The notes under the pieces were generated by a model. It worked only from the letters and a program-made list of their open reading frames with translations. It ran no database searches and was not told the DNA's origin. From Anthostomella pinea (lineage: Eukaryota; Ascomycota; Sordariomycetes; Xylariales; Xylariaceae), in the NCBI GenBank assembly GCA_963556695.1, contig CAUWAG010000003.1, forward strand, positions 4,712,001 through 4,776,000: a stretch of DNA of 64,000 nucleotides. The letters run 5' to 3'. Below, piece by piece: positions 1-12,538 of the stretch. The translations under genes were made by a program, and so were the position numbers. Each line of letters opens with the position of its first letter. The first letter of the stretch is position 1.

Positions 1-863
1 GCGTTATGCTATGGAAGGGCTTTTACATCTGCATTTTCTTCATTTACATCACGGATCTGTGGCCAGGTTCTGGAAAGACCAGATGTCACCACACGCCGGC
101 CTCTGACATCACTGGCCTCTGCTGGCTGGTTCTGACAGGGTCTCAATGGTCAGAGGTGAAGCCGTATGTTGGTGATGGGGGTTAGACGCAGAGTCGTTGA
201 TTTACCGAGATCTTTGGGCTTTCTGCCGTCGATTGGGACTCCCTCAAGATGACTGAAATGCGTAGTATTTGTGGCAATTCCCCTAATGCAGATTGCCATA
301 CTCCATAATTGATATGGGTTATCCAGAGACTTGGAGATTCCATGTCCACCTACAAGGTGAGTTTGACACTGGTCGATAGGGCATCCCAGACAAAGAGCTC
401 ACTTGCCATTGAAAGGCTATCCCATGATAAGGATTCTAAATCTCAACTCTCTTCCTTCGTCTACTATGCAGAAGGGAGACGTCGGATCAATACATTGGAA
501 AGGTGTCTCTGATCCCGGCTCGTGGCAGCTTATTACTACCTAGGTAGGTACTAATGGTGCCCGTAAGGTACCTATGTAGAGCACCGGTGATGATAATGGT
601 GAGACGGGATCAGTGGGATGGTGGGGCTGTGCCAAATGACGTCGGGGCTAATCCACCTCCGCTGGCCGAGAGCAGACCCGACTGCCCAGTGACTTCCAGG
701 TAATTTCACAGGCTTCCACCTGCACTGGGCAGGCTGCAGCTTGCATCCATGTATGTCGGTAGCTCTACTGTGACCTACCTACATTGACTCTCCGAGCTTC
801 ATATTCAAGCTCCAGCTTCAACCTGACCACCCAACTCACAAACACCCCCATGACGAGCTCACA
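1..863. other. Intergenic, upstream of vps33
   Basis: No convincing coding sequence. The short open frames here (for example a 67-codon one at 309-512) have no recognisable domain and no splice context. The last 80 bases before 864 are pyrimidine- and A-rich (clusters such as CCACCCAACTCAC), as is usual for a fungal 5' leader. I see no clear TATA box. Confidence 0.6.
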
Positions 864-3183
864 ATGGCTCCTCATGTGGGGTTCGACAGCGAACAGATAA
901 GAGACAAGGCTCGCAAGGACCTTCTCTATCTCCTAGAGGGCGTAAGTAAGGCTTCCTCCACCCTGCGACCATTCAGGTTGGCCTTCGAGCACCATGGACA
1001 TAACAAGTTGCGCGACAGGTCCGCGGAAAGAAGAACCTCGTCATCGAGCGCAGCCTCGCCGGCCCCATAGGAATTATCGCCAAGGTCTCGACACTGCAGG
1101 ACTATGGCGTCGACAAGTTCTTTTTACTAGAGAACGACAACGCCGACACGAGCCAGCGTAATGTCGTCTTCGTGGCGCGAGGCGAGTGCGCGCGTCACGC
1201 CCAGTCAATTGCAGGTCTGTCAGCTCACTGTCTCATGTTCATTCATACTCTGCAACCTACCTTGGGGTCTCGTGGGCAGAATGGATGTATCCATTCACCC
1301 TAAGCCATTACCTAGTGACTCGATCAGCGCGCTCTGCTGTGACTTGCGGACCAGCTAGACTGGATGCCATCGAGATGTGCTGACAGCCTTTGTAGAACAG
1401 GTCAAGCGACTGCAACGTGAGAGTCAAACCGGCCACGAATTTCACATCTTCTGGGTCCCCCGCCGAACCTTGGTGTCCGACAAGCTGCTGGAAGAAGCCG
1501 GCGTACTGGGTGATGTGAATATTGCCGAGCTTCCCGTCTACTTCTTCCCACTTGAGCGAGACGTACTATCGCTAGAACTCGATGACTCCTTCCGTGACCT
1601 TTTCCTCTTCAAAGACACGACGCCCGCGTTCCTCATGGCCAAAGCCCTGATGGGCATTCAGTCGAAACAAGGGCTCTTCCCTCGCATCATAGGAAAAGGC
1701 GACAACGCGAAGCGCGTATCGGAGTCGCTTGCACGGATGCGACAGGAGGTTCTGGCTGGTGAGGACGCCAGTGAGTCTGCCAAGACTGGCCTCACGCCGA
1801 GCAACACGATAGAGAGCGTTATCATCATCGACAGAGAAGTCGACTTCGTTACGCCTTTGCTTACACAGCTGACTTATGAGGGACTGATTGACGAGGTCTG
1901 GGGCATTCATAACAACCAGACCGACGTCGATTCGACCATCGTTGGAGCGCCATCACAGCCTGCGTCACAGGGCGCATCGAACACTCCCGCGACCAGTACG
2001 ACGTCGCGAAAGCGCAAGATTCAACTCGACTCGACGGACAAGCTTTACGACGGACTCCGTGACACAAACTTTGCAATTGTCGGGACTTTGTTGAACAAAG
2101 TTGCGCGCAGGTTACAAAACGATTACGATAGCCGGCACGGAACGAAAACAACGGCCGAACTCAAGGATTTCGTGAAGAAGTTGCCTGGCTACCAGGCCGA
2201 GCAACAAAGCTTGAAGATTCACACGGGCCTCGCCGAAGAGATTATGAAACATACCCGAACTGATCAGTTCAGTCGCTTACTGGAAGTACAACAAAACCTC
2301 GCCGCTGGTGCCGATCCAAGCTCCCAGTTTGACTCGATTGAGGAGCTCATAGCGAGAGACACACCACTGCCTGAAATCCTGCGGCTGTTATGCATATACT
2401 CGTGCATATCGGGGGGTATCAAGTCGAGAGATTTTGACCAGTTCAAAAGGCTGGTACTGCAAGGCTACGGTTACCAGCACATGTTGACCTTACACAACCT
2501 GGAGAAGCTCCAATTATTCCTATCAAAAAGTTCACCAATGGCCAACATGATTCCTATGCCAGGAGCGGGGACCGCGGTGGGCACCAAAACCAACTACACG
2601 TACCTACGCAAGCAGCTGCGCTTGATCGTCGACGAGGTGAACGAGCATGACCCCAACGACATCGCCTACGTTTACAGCGGGTATGCGCCACTCTCTATCC
2701 GGCTTGTGCAATGCATCCTGCAGAAGCAGTACCTCCTCTCGGTCACACGTGGCAATGGCGTAGGCGGCGCAGGCACAATAAGCGGCAGTGGTACGCAAGG
2801 ATGGCGGGGATTCGACGAGGCTGTCAAACATGCGCGCGGCCCAGCCATTGACGAGTTGCAGAAGGGCGAGGACAAGGCGGTGAAGGCCAGGGCTCTTTTA
2901 TCTGGAGGCGGGGACAAGAAGACGGTATTCGTGGTATTCGTGGGAGGGATCACCTTCACTGAGATCGCAGCATTGCGATTCATAGCAAAGAAAGAAGAAG
3001 GTATGGCCAGCCGTCTCATATATATATTTTACGCACCCCCACTAACATGTCGTATTTCCAGCTCGGAGGAATATAGTCATCTGCACGACATCAATCATTA
3101 GCGGGGACAAGATGATGGATGCCGCAGTGGAAAGGAATTCATTTGCAAAAGAAGCACCCAAGCCGGCCGCGGCAGCATCTTGA
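864..3183 (+). CDS. vps33: Vacuolar sorting protein Vps33 (Sec1/Munc18 family)
   Basis: Sec1/Munc18-type SNARE chaperone. In known fungi it is a subunit of the HOPS and CORVET tethering complexes at the vacuole and late endosome. Exons 864-941, 1019-1214, 1387-3000 and 3062-3183 join in frame to about 669 residues, the normal Vps33 length. Recognisable stretches include KKNLVIERSLAGPIGIIAKV near the N-terminus, HEFHIFWVPRRTLVSDKLLE with VNIAELPVYFFPLE in the middle, VVFVGGITFTEIAALRFIAK, and the family-typical C-terminal RRNIVICTTSIISGDKMMDA. The second intron (1215-1386) is the longest at 172 nt; its end was placed after GCTGACAG because this restores the conserved VEQVKRLQ segment. The ATG at 864 opens a 26-codon first exon followed by GTAAGT. 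The family call is secure. The exact borders of intron 2 are inferred. Confidence 0.93.
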
Positions 3184-4275
3184 GATGCCGGCAGAATTCG
3201 ACTTGCTCAGCAGCAAATAGAATCAATATAATTTGCTAGTAACCCGTTGGTTTCGTCTCATGATTATATCAAACTGTGAATGCTCGAATTGAGGGCCGGG
3301 ACGTTCCCGAAGTCTTTCGCGATATGTAAGCTAGAGAGGTGCATAGGATGCGTGTAGACGCCGAGATGTGTGGGTGGAATCGGCTGGTGTCACCTCCTTA
3401 GAGCAGAAACCAACGATTGCTCATAGCAATCAATATACGATTCACTCGTTGATGCAGCAGAAGCAGTGTTTGCGATGATATAGTTGAGAGGGGTGGATTG
3501 ATCCAAATCAGGCCACACGGTAGGTAGACTGGAAATACTGGTATTGTATGATCGTCACGTGTATCTGGTTGGTAGCACGGAACCACCCGCCCACCCACGC
3601 CCACCCACGCCAGCCAACCAGAACCAGCCCTTGGGACCCCCCTTCCAAGTTCCCCCCCAAAAGTCTGAAGTCTCAGCGGAAGGCCTCGCACGCAGTGCAT
3701 CAAGTCTTGAGTGTGCCCTTCTAGTTCATTCACTCAATATCTCCATATCCACTACCTTGCCTATCATATCCATCTCGAGGCCGACCACAAGCCCTTTGAG
3801 ACCCAGCGGTCCAAGAACTCGAGCGCCCACAGTCACATGTCGTTGACATCCAAGTTATTCTGATCCCTTCGTTAACTTGACTCCTGAAACCCCTGCTGAG
3901 GAGGATCGATGACATTGAGGACATTGAGTCGTATCAGTTTGGAATCTGCTCTAAAAGGTACAGTATAATCCAGCCCGCCACCTACTGTGATTGAACATTC
4001 AACACCCTGATATAGCCCCTACTTCAGATGAAGCAATGCCTTTCACAATTGACAATGATTAACAGCAATTGACAGGTTGCCACTTCCCACTCGAGATGCA
4101 CATTCGGTGATTGTTCTGCAACGGGCTTGATCACACTTGGGGATATCAATCAATGGAATGTTTGCCGGTGCACACGGCTCCGCTTCGCCCTACGAATCCC
4201 ACACCGTGACGACGTCGTTCAGATCCATATATCGATGCATCTCTCTGAACACACCGAGGCCTGAGCGCACAAGAT
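3184..4275. promoter_or_regulatory. Intergenic, promoter and leader region of lsd1
   Basis: No supported gene. Around 3585-3620 there is a C-rich stretch with repeated CCCACCCACGC units. Several short open frames on both strands show no domain. The region probably holds the vps33 terminator and the promoter or long leader of the downstream gene; no individual site can be assigned. Confidence 0.4.
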
Positions 4276-7200
4276 ATGAGAACCATCCAAGAGAAGATCT
4301 TGGAGGAGGATCATCGCATTGGAACCGGACATATGATGAATTTGGTCGAGCTAGACCTTCATCTGGAATCGTTACTAGCATCCACGGGAGGTGATTCGGC
4401 CAAGAACACCCCTTCCGCCCTGCTCCAGGATACCCACCACACTCATCACTTCGATACATCCACTTCAAGGGGGACACCGCAGACAGAATCCGAGATCGTT
4501 GTACAAGTTGACGATATGGACGTGGACGTGGACAGCACCGCCTCCGTCCCTGAAGTAGCAGAGAATTCTGCGTAAGTCTCTCAAGCCACGTACCTGCCCA
4601 AAATAAGCCTCATCGCAAGCACTGCTACATATTGGCATCACTTTGGCATATTCTGAACAGATGAATAGGTTCCATCAAGATCACGTCCAGTGGGGCGACT
4701 CACAGCTCCTGGGCTTTCAAGAGAATACCAGAAATTCGTTCGAGTCATCAGCATCCGCACCTTCGGACCACTCCGAACTGTCATCTCCCCCCTCATCACT
4801 ACCATCCTCTAGTAAAGCCACCACTCCTGTCGATATAGGGACTCTGAAGGAGCCGCTGCCGGCGCTGCCTGCTACCAACAGCACACGTGTACCGAGACGA
4901 AGATCATTTAATGTACGACCGCGGGTGTCGATCCCGACAGATGTTGCCCCACAGGACTATGCCAACCAATGTATTGCCGCCGCCGAGTCCTCGAGGCTGA
5001 ACCCGTATGCCCTACATCCAGACGAATACTCGATGCTGAGGGAACACATCAGCCACGCTCAAGTGACTACATACTTGAACATCCGGAATGGTATCCTGCG
5101 GCTATGGATAAACAACCCACGCATCGGAGTGGCACGTGATGAGGCTGTGGGCTGTGCCAAGGACTCGAGGTGGTTTGATGTCGCCAGTGTATGCTACGAC
5201 TGGCTCGTCCGCTCAGGATACATCAATTTCGGCTCTGCAGAAGTCCCCGTGAGCAAGAAGCGATCTAGGAGGTCAAAGCCATCGAGAAGTGGGAAGACAG
5301 TAGTCGTTATTGGGGCTGGCATGAGCGGTCTAGGCTGTGCTAGACAGCTCGACAGTCTGTTCAAACAATATGCCAGGCACTTCCAGGAATCTGGGGAGGA
5401 ACCTCCGAAGGTCATTGTCCTAGAAGGTCGAAACCGCCTAGGTGGCCGTGTGTACTCCCGGGCGCTTGATAGTAGCAACAGCCAACACTTGATTGGATTC
5501 CAGGGCCGGCGCCATAGCGTCGAGTGTGGAGGGATGATCATCACGGGGTTTGACCGAGGAAATCCGCTGAATGTCCTGGTGCGAGGACAAATGGCCCTAC
5601 CCTACTACGCGCTACGACCCGACACTACCCTCTACGATTCGAACGGTAAGCCTGTCGATGAGGCACGCGATCGTCTCGTCGAAAACCTCTACAACGATTG
5701 CCTTGAGAGAGTATCAGACTACAAGTTTAAGAGCCCGCCGTCAAAACTCATCGAAGGCAACAGAGATTTGATGGACGAAGGTCGAGATAGTTCATCTGAA
5801 GGTCAGAAGACAATTGCCCACGTGGAAGAAGCCACGGCCGCCCTCCCACAAGCACCGCCCGTGGCAGAACAAAGCCTTGGACCTCAAGTTAGCTTGGTAC
5901 CTGTTTCTACAGACCGTGCGACTGGCAAGACACATGTCGAGCCAGGCACCCCAGCTACCCTCAAGGCAGCATACAAAGCCCGAATGATGGGGTGGGCGCT
6001 CAAAGAAGGCGTCACCGAAGACTGCGACTTGCATCTCGATGCAGCTGCCATGGCCCCCAATGCCACACTCGGTTCAGTCATGGACGAGGCGATTTCACAG
6101 TATAAGACGATAGTCGATCTTACAGCACAAGACTTCAGGTTGATGAACTGGCACGTGGCCAACCTGGAATACAGTAACGCCACAAACTACAACCAACTCA
6201 GCATTGGGGGTTGGGACATCGACGCAGGTAACGAGTGGGAAGGCAAGCACACTATGGTGGTCGGTGGCTACCAAAACGTTCCTCTCGGTCTCGCAGTCTC
6301 GCCATCCCGGCTAGACATTCGGAAGAACGCGGCGGTCAAGAAGGTATCCTACGACTCCAGCGGGTCAGAAGCTGCACGTGTGGAATGCGAAGATGGATCA
6401 ACTATCGAAGCAGATTACGTCGTCTCCACCATTCCCCTCGGTGTGTTAAAACACGAAAGTGTTGAGTTCAACCCTCCTCTGCCATCGTCCAAAACGGACG
6501 CCATTGGCCGCCTAGGCTTTGGCATTTTGAACAAGATCATCCTTGTGTACGATGAAGCATTCTGGGATTCAGGCAGAGACATCTTCGGCTGTCTGCGCAC
6601 ACCTCTGTCACGTCACAGTCTGAAGCAGAGTGAATATGCCTCTCAGCGTGGTCGTTGCTTCCAGTGGTTTAATGTTTCCAACACAAGTGGTATCCCCGTT
6701 CTTCTTGCTCTAATGGCTGGGGACGCCGGCTTCGACACCGAACACTCTAAGAACGACGAGCTAGTCGCTGAAGCTACGGAAGTTCTTCGCGGCGTTTTTG
6801 GTGCTAAAGTGCCCCGACCTGTGCAATCTGTCGTCACACGTTGGGGATCTGACAAGTTTGCTCGGGGGTCGTATTCTTCTGCTGGCCCCTCGATGCGGAT
6901 AGATGACTATCAGGAGATGGCCCAGCCTGTCGGAAACCTTTTTTTCGCTGGCGAACACACCACCGATACACATCCTGCCACGGTGCACGGCGCTTATCTC
7001 TCCGGGTTGCGAGCGGCGTCAGAAGTCATTGATGCTATGCTCGGTCCCATACATGTTCCATTTCCACTTGTGCTCCCTAGGGAGTCGTCATACTCATTAT
7101 CTCACACCCTGAAACGGAAAGACACTGACGATGCAGCATCTGCGCATGCCAGTAAGCAGGCCCAGATCGATGCTTATGAGCTCGCAGCTTGGCAGCACAT

Positions 7201-7642
7201 CGCTTCGCAGATCGGCGAACGGCCGTGGCGCCCACAGAAGGTTGTAGGTAACGCCTACCTCCTATACAGTAAATCCAGTTTCGAGACCGCACGGAAGCGT
7301 TGTGAGGAAGGCCGACGGCCTGGCAAGGGCAAGCCGGCTCCCAATGAAGTACGTGTCATGACTAGTAAGATGTGGAAAGAGGCAGCGCCCGAAGAGCGTA
7401 AGCCCTTCGAGGAGCAAGCTGCTGAGCAGAAACGGGTGTACAATGAGTTGCTGAAGAACTGGGAGGACCAAGCTAAGGAATGGGATCAGCGATACGTGGA
7501 AGTGAGAGCTGAGTATGAAAAGGATCACAAGCTCATGCTCAATGACGAGGCGCAGCTGGAGGACGGCGGTCGGGAAAGGAGACGCGCCAAGCCGAACAGC
7601 TACGCCGAAAGCAATGAGAACGACGTTGAGATGGATGACTGA
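4276..7642 (+). CDS. lsd1: LSD1/KDM1-type histone demethylase (SWIRM + amine oxidase + HMG box)
   Basis: FAD-dependent amine oxidase of the LSD1 family, expected to demethylate mono- and dimethyl-lysine on histone H3 in the nucleus. The large exon encodes, in order, a Ser/Pro-rich N-terminus; a SWIRM domain (NPYALHPDEYSMLREHISHA through DWLVRSGYINFG); the dinucleotide-binding motif VVVIGAGMSGLGCARQL with a following GRNRLGGRVYS; the amine-oxidase core ending in NLFFAGEHTTDTHPATVHGA; and a C-terminal HMG box (GNAYLLYSKSSFE, TSKMWKEAAPEERKPFEEQA). This order is typical of filamentous ascomycete homologs. An upstream exon starting at ATG 4276 (acidic, VDDMDVDVDS) joins in frame if the intron is 4572-4668 with a TAG acceptor, giving about 1,089 residues. 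If the nearer CAG acceptor at 4660 is used the frame breaks, and translation would instead start at ATG 4661. The N-terminus is therefore uncertain; the rest is not. Confidence 0.9.
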
Positions 7643-8236
7643 GCATCTTCTATCATGCTCCTCTCACAATCGTCCGTTCGTATATCTATTCCCGGCTCCA
7701 ACGAAACATAGGGGCCGGGCTGGGGCTCCTAACCATCTGGCTTCGGGTCCGTCAGCCGTCGGGCGACACTCACTTGCGCTCGGGGCAACTCGGCGTCCTG
7801 CTCGGGGTTTCAGTGTCGGTGTCATAGGCGTACAGGTGTCTGCATCATCTGCCGAGGGTCATGGTCGGAGTTGAAGGCCTTGTATTTCCTTTCTGTCTGC
7901 TATACCGCAGGCTTTTCTCGCGTTGCGTTGTTCCACGTGAGGCATACCCCGATGTATTGTACATAACTTAGTGCTCAATGGATATGGCTTTCTTTGTTCC
8001 ATTTTAATTGCAAACGAAAAACGGGAGCTGCGATATGTGGCGTGTGTTCTTCTACGTGGATGGTTAAAGAGCTGTCGCGAGGATTGCTTTTCACAGAATG
8101 TCTGTGATCGTGCGAGCGTAAGAGGTGTCTATTGATTTGGCATGTGGTATGTTTATCATACGCAACACGCCCATCTGTACAAAGATGAGTCTTCTAGAAA
8201 CATCAATGACTTAAGTGGGAAGTAAGCAGGTAGCCC
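7643..8236. other. Intergenic between convergent lsd1 and methyltransferase genes
   Basis: Convergent 3' ends; no coding signal. The region presumably holds both terminators. Short open frames are without domains. Confidence 0.6.
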
Positions 8237-9178
8237 TCACTTCCTCCCAACAGCGACGAGGCTCACTCCCTTCAACTTCCCAGGCTCCGTCAGGCACATC
8301 CTCTTCATCTCCGCCACCATCTCCACCTTCACCTTCCCGATTTCCTCTCCACCCATATCGCTCGTCAAAGCAAGCATATGCGGCAGCTTGCCCAGCAGGA
8401 ACTCGACGAAGGAGCCGTAGTCCTGGAACGTCATCTCGACCGGGACTTCGTGCGCCTCGACATCCCTGAAGCCAGCCTTCTTCAGCTCGCCTTCGATACC
8501 CTTCGCGCTCGTCCAAGCTTCAGGCATGGTCGGCATAGTCTTGTCGGGCCGGACCTTGAGCAGGACCTTCATCAGCTCAATCCATTCCGATCCCTGCCAC
8601 GCCGACAAGCTGAGGACGCCGTCGGGCTGGAGGACGCGCTGGGATTCCGCGAGGCACTTCATCGGATCGGGCGTCATGAAATACACCATGCCGGCCGTGA
8701 CGTGGCTCTGACTCCCGTCCCCAATGCCATTGAGATCCATGGCGTTCTGCACCTTGCATCCGACCCTCTTCCACAGCGCCGCAGTCGCAGTCGCACTGCT
8801 CCCTTCTTTGCTCTCCTCCTCCTTCTCCGCCTTGATCTTCTTGACTGCCCCAATCATGCCTTCGCTGAAGTCTGAGCACGTCAGGCTGCAGGTCCCGGGG
8901 ATGACGGAGCCGTAGTCCTTGATGATTCGCGACATCACGGGCCCCGGTCCGCAGCCGTTGTCGAGGATGCCGGTGGCCGCGGAGAGGGGGTGCAGGGCGT
9001 TGGCGCGCGAGAGCATGAGGCCGATGGGCGCGAGCGCTACTTGCGCGGTGATCTTCGCATAGTCGTTTGCCTGGCAGCCAAAGCGGTGAGTATGAGCATT
9101 GATCTCGAGACACAGTGCTCCTGGGCCACTCACTAGGATGTTCCAGTCTTCGCCCTTGGTGTTCTCGAGGCCTGGCAT
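8237..9178 (-). CDS. SAM-dependent class I methyltransferase
   Basis: Predicted S-adenosylmethionine-dependent methyltransferase of the small UbiE/COQ5-like fungal type; substrate unknown. Two exons, 9178-9134 and 9070-8237, are separated by a 63-nt intron (GTGAGT donor, CCAG acceptor). The intron length is a multiple of three, so the frame stays open across it. The product is about 292 residues. Motif I is ILDNGCGPGPVMSRI, followed by an acidic motif near LTCSDFSEGMIG and a post-motif region GVLSLSAWQGSEW. The ATG at 9178 (MPGLENTKGEDWN) was chosen because upstream in-frame codons read as leader. The protein has no signal peptide or membrane segment, so it is probably cytosolic. Many fungal paralogs of this type are unassigned; it could serve secondary or small-molecule metabolism, but nothing around it points to a pathway. 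Confidence 0.82.
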   Translation of the reverse strand: MPGLENTKGEDWNILVSGPGALCLEINAHTHRFGCQANDYAKITAQVALAPIGLMLSRANALHPLSAATGILDNGCGPGPVMSRIIKDYGSVIPGTCSLTCSDFSEGMIGAVKKIKAEKEEESKEGSSATATAALWKRVGCKVQNAMDLNGIGDGSQSHVTAGMVYFMTPDPMKCLAESQRVLQPDGVLSLSAWQGSEWIELMKVLLKVRPDKTMPTMPEAWTSAKGIEGELKKAGFRDVEAHEVPVEMTFQDYGSFVEFLLGKLPHMLALTSDMGGEEIGKVKVEMVAEMKRMCLTEPGKLKGVSLVAVGRK

Positions 9179-10344
9179 TTTTGCTTTTTGCTTTCGATGA
9201 TCTTGTGTCTTGTGTCTCTTGCTGAAAGTTTTTGTCGTTGACAAGATCTGGCGTGCAGGTACCTGTCTCAAGCGTCTGAGTCAGTCGTCTTTGCTGAGGT
9301 CGCTGTAAGTCTAGCGGAGGTGGATGGGAAAGTTGCGGTGATGATGACGATGAATACAGCAGAGTGCAAGTTTGCAAGAGGAAGAATTCGAAGACGTAAC
9401 CTTCTTATATACCTACCCACCCGATTGCCTTCGGAGACATTCTCTAGCCGTTGCCTTGCTGCTCTCGTACCTAGACTAACCCGCCTGTCCAATGTCCATT
9501 GTGCTGCGGATACATACATACCTCCTACCTCGGAGACTTTTTCCTACCCGGACCTCGGAGACTTTAATAGCAGTAGTCCGATCATGACACGGGATGGTTT
9601 GGTTGGCGGTGTGCTGACAGGAACCGACATCGACGACGGTGAGAAAGTTCCATCCAGTAGCGATTAGCGATTCACAAGGTAGGCGAAGACCGCTGCTTCA
9701 GGTACCTTGACGCAACCAGATATCTATCTACCTTACATACACGTTACAATTATCTCCACGTGGCTCTGGGACAGGCGTTTGGACAGACAGACCACGCAGC
9801 GAGCCCCAGATCCTACCCCCAAAGCTTGAGACTTTTGCTTTGTTCTCTGGGTGCTGGCCTGCCCCTGGCATTTGTGTTTCCGCGCCCCCCATACCCACCC
9901 CGGGCTCCGGCCTCAAGCACGTATCATCCATCCAACTGACTGACTGACTGCTGCGGTTCCAAAACCGAGCTCACTGATATCAAGACGATATCTTCCTCCC
10001 AGAGCCTTGGGTATGCGGACACTCTGACTCGTCCCGGAAATTCGGCGTTCAGTCTCAGCTCGGAGACTATGCCTTGAAGACTCGGTGCCGGCTATACTCA
10101 ACGGGTAAGAGCTTGTCTGTGTGTTCTTTGATACGTCGAGTGATCATCGTTGGTTAAGTCATTACTTGAGTCACATACATCCACGCGTTATCATAACAAG
10201 GTGGAAGGTCGCGGAACTAGTTTATTGAGGCTTTGGTACACAGAGGGCAATGCTGGGGTTATAGGGTTCTTTGGTACAAAGGGAAAAGGCGATTGAGTGA
10301 CCACCACACCCCATTTCCTACTCTACTTGCTTCTATAGACAACT
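9179..10344. other. Intergenic, methyltransferase promoter and atp3 3' flank
   Basis: No supported gene. A moderately repeated CTACCTACC/GGTAGG motif occurs around 9400-9740. Open frames of 60-115 codons on both strands show no domain. Confidence 0.5.
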
Positions 10345-11450
10345 TTACATGTCCGCAGAGGCGGTAGCACCGGTGATAATCTCGACCAGTTCGCCAGTAA
10401 TGACGGCTTGACGTGTTCGGTTGTAGAGAATTTGGTACTTGCTGATCATCTCACCGGCGTTCTTGGATGCGTTCTGGAGTAGTGGTCAGTATCCTATTCG
10501 TCGGGGGGCCAGGGGTGTTGGCTAGGGCAATACTCACATCCATAGCGTTTCGTCGGGCAGAGATCTCGCAAGCATGACCCTCGGCCAGAGCCCAGTAGAG
10601 GGAGTTGGCAAGGGCGTACTCCCGCAGGTTAGCGAGCAGCTCCTCGTCAACCTCGAAGGCGGAGAAGTTGGGGGACGCGGCGATGGCCTCCTCGGAGAAA
10701 GCCTCGATGACGGTGGCCTCGTAGGACGTGGCGTTGATGAACTTGTTGTACACAATCTTGATATCCGAGTAATCGCCCTTGAGCTGTACGACCTGGTCGG
10801 CAATAGCCTGGGCGTCGGCGAAGGTGGGAACGTCCTTGCCAATACCAGCGAAGCTGAGAACGATATCCTGGGGGTTGGAACGGCTCATTTGCGCCCTGGA
10901 CTTCTCACCGATGAGAACGAGATCGGCAGGCTGGTGGTCGCCACCCAGGTGACGTCGCATGTAGCGCGAGAGACCGGAGTGAATACCACCGCAGAGGCCC
11001 TTGTCGGAACTGCACACAATGTACAGGGTCTTCTTGCCCTCGCCCTCCAGCGGCTTCGTCTCGGCGGCTTCGAAGACCTGCTGGGAGGTCTGACCGTACT
11101 TTTGCGAGTCGCTCATGGCTCGTTGGGCGCGGTTCAGCTTGGTGGAGGCGACAATCTTCATGGTCTTGGTGATCTTCTCGATGTTGCGGATAGACTTGAG
11201 ACGGCCTTCGATTTCTCGCAGGGTGGCATAGGTAGCGGCATTCTGGGCGGTGCTGCTCGAACGAGACAGTTAGCATTGGTTCTCGCGGTGCGAGCTGACT
11301 GACGGAGCTGGATGTCTGGGGGAGGGTTGGCCCATATGGGCTGCGAATTGCCTCATGTGTAGGTATGCATGGGCTCCCTAATCCGACGTACCGAGCAGGG
11401 ACAGCGGCAGCTCCAGCTCTAAGAGCCGGTCGTGCTGCTCTTGAAAACAT
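10345..11450 (-). CDS. atp3: Mitochondrial F1 ATP synthase gamma subunit
   Basis: Central-stalk gamma subunit of mitochondrial F1Fo ATP synthase, which couples rotor rotation to catalysis. Exons 11450-11392, 11252-10538 and 10473-10345 give 300 residues, the usual size. Exon 1 encodes an Arg/Ala-rich mitochondrial presequence ([20 protein letters not shown]). Exon 2 opens with [20 protein letters not shown] and contains the family hallmark [20 protein letters not shown] and [15 protein letters not shown]. Exon 3 ends in the conserved C-terminal helix ([20 protein letters not shown]). The first acceptor was set at 11253 because only this choice keeps the conserved [11 protein letters not shown] junction in frame. 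The gene is divergent from top1. Confidence 0.95.
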
Positions 11451-12538
11451 GGTGAAGGGACCAAGGGAGTGTATGTTCCACCTCAAACGAAAATGGCTTG
11501 CTGGTTGCGATGCAGGGCGCAATCAATTGGTCGATTGCGGTGATCTCAGAGATCGGGTTATTTGGATGAGGTTGATTCTCTATTGTCTGTCTGCAAGACC
11601 AGAGCTTGGTCGGCCAAACCTTTCCGGGACTCTGCGGTAAATTGTCGGGTGTTTTCCTTAGACCTCACTGTGTAGCCGCGTAGTTCATACAGTGTATTTG
11701 CTCGTGGACACAGGCAGTGGATCAAGCAAACGTGCACAGACCACCTTGGTAATCCCAATCAAAAACAACTGGTTTGGCTGATGCTCTGACAGACCGATCT
11801 GCTGCCTGCACCCGCCCGTTGTGAACGCCTGCACTAATAATAAATAATTGATCCCTCCCACTCCCTATCACGATTCACTGGCGCATCCCGATTGGCGCTT
11901 GCATCTGACAGTCTGACAGTCAGGTGGCAGACCGGCAGGCATTCACCCATTCACTCCAGAGTCCAGACATTCCTCTGCACGCTGCACAGTATCGGATTCA
12001 CGGTAATAATAAGGTAATCGATCATCCTTACGGCATTCTTTACTTGCGCCTGCTCCTCCCCCACCAGGACACATTAGCAAGCCAATAGGAAGCCGCGGCC
12101 CGTGTAAGCCAGCTAGCTGCCAGCTGTGAGTAGCGGGCCAGACTTCAAATGTGAAGCCTTCTTCTCGACAAGTCCTCGCCCTCGCCCTCATTCTCCCCTT
12201 CGTGCCACTTCCCAAATCTCACGGCCGTCTGACACACGCACATTCCCTCTCTTGCTTGTCCTGTTGTCCCCTTCGTCTCCTACTAGACAGTCATTTCCCG
12301 TCTCTATAGGTCAGGGTGGTGCACCACGGTGTCACCCACCCTCTTACTGCAATTTTCTGCACTTCCAACACTTCCAACCAGGGCGCCGCGGTCAACGTTC
12401 CTGTTGTTCAGACACTTGCGCACCCTCCGCAACCACGCCCTTCAACAACACCAACCGCGATCCTTTCATCCTCCAAGTCTCACGCAGCCCCAACATCAAC
12501 TCTTTCCACTTCCAACACGCCAAACCCACGCGCCCAAC
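11451..12538. promoter_or_regulatory. Divergent atp3/top1 promoter region
   Basis: About 1.1 kb between two divergent start codons with no coding signal. CCAAT pentamers, the core bound by the fungal HAP complex, are visible at 11754-11758 and 12082-12086, and one in inverted orientation (ATTGG) at 11891-11895. The last 300 bases before top1 are pyrimidine-rich with CAACACTTCC-type leader sequence. Whether both genes share elements is inference. Confidence 0.5.

Noticed and set aside
10574..11302. 242-codon plus-strand open frame opposite atp3
   Set aside because: Antisense shadow; it crosses the atp3 exon/intron borders without any splice logic and has no domain.
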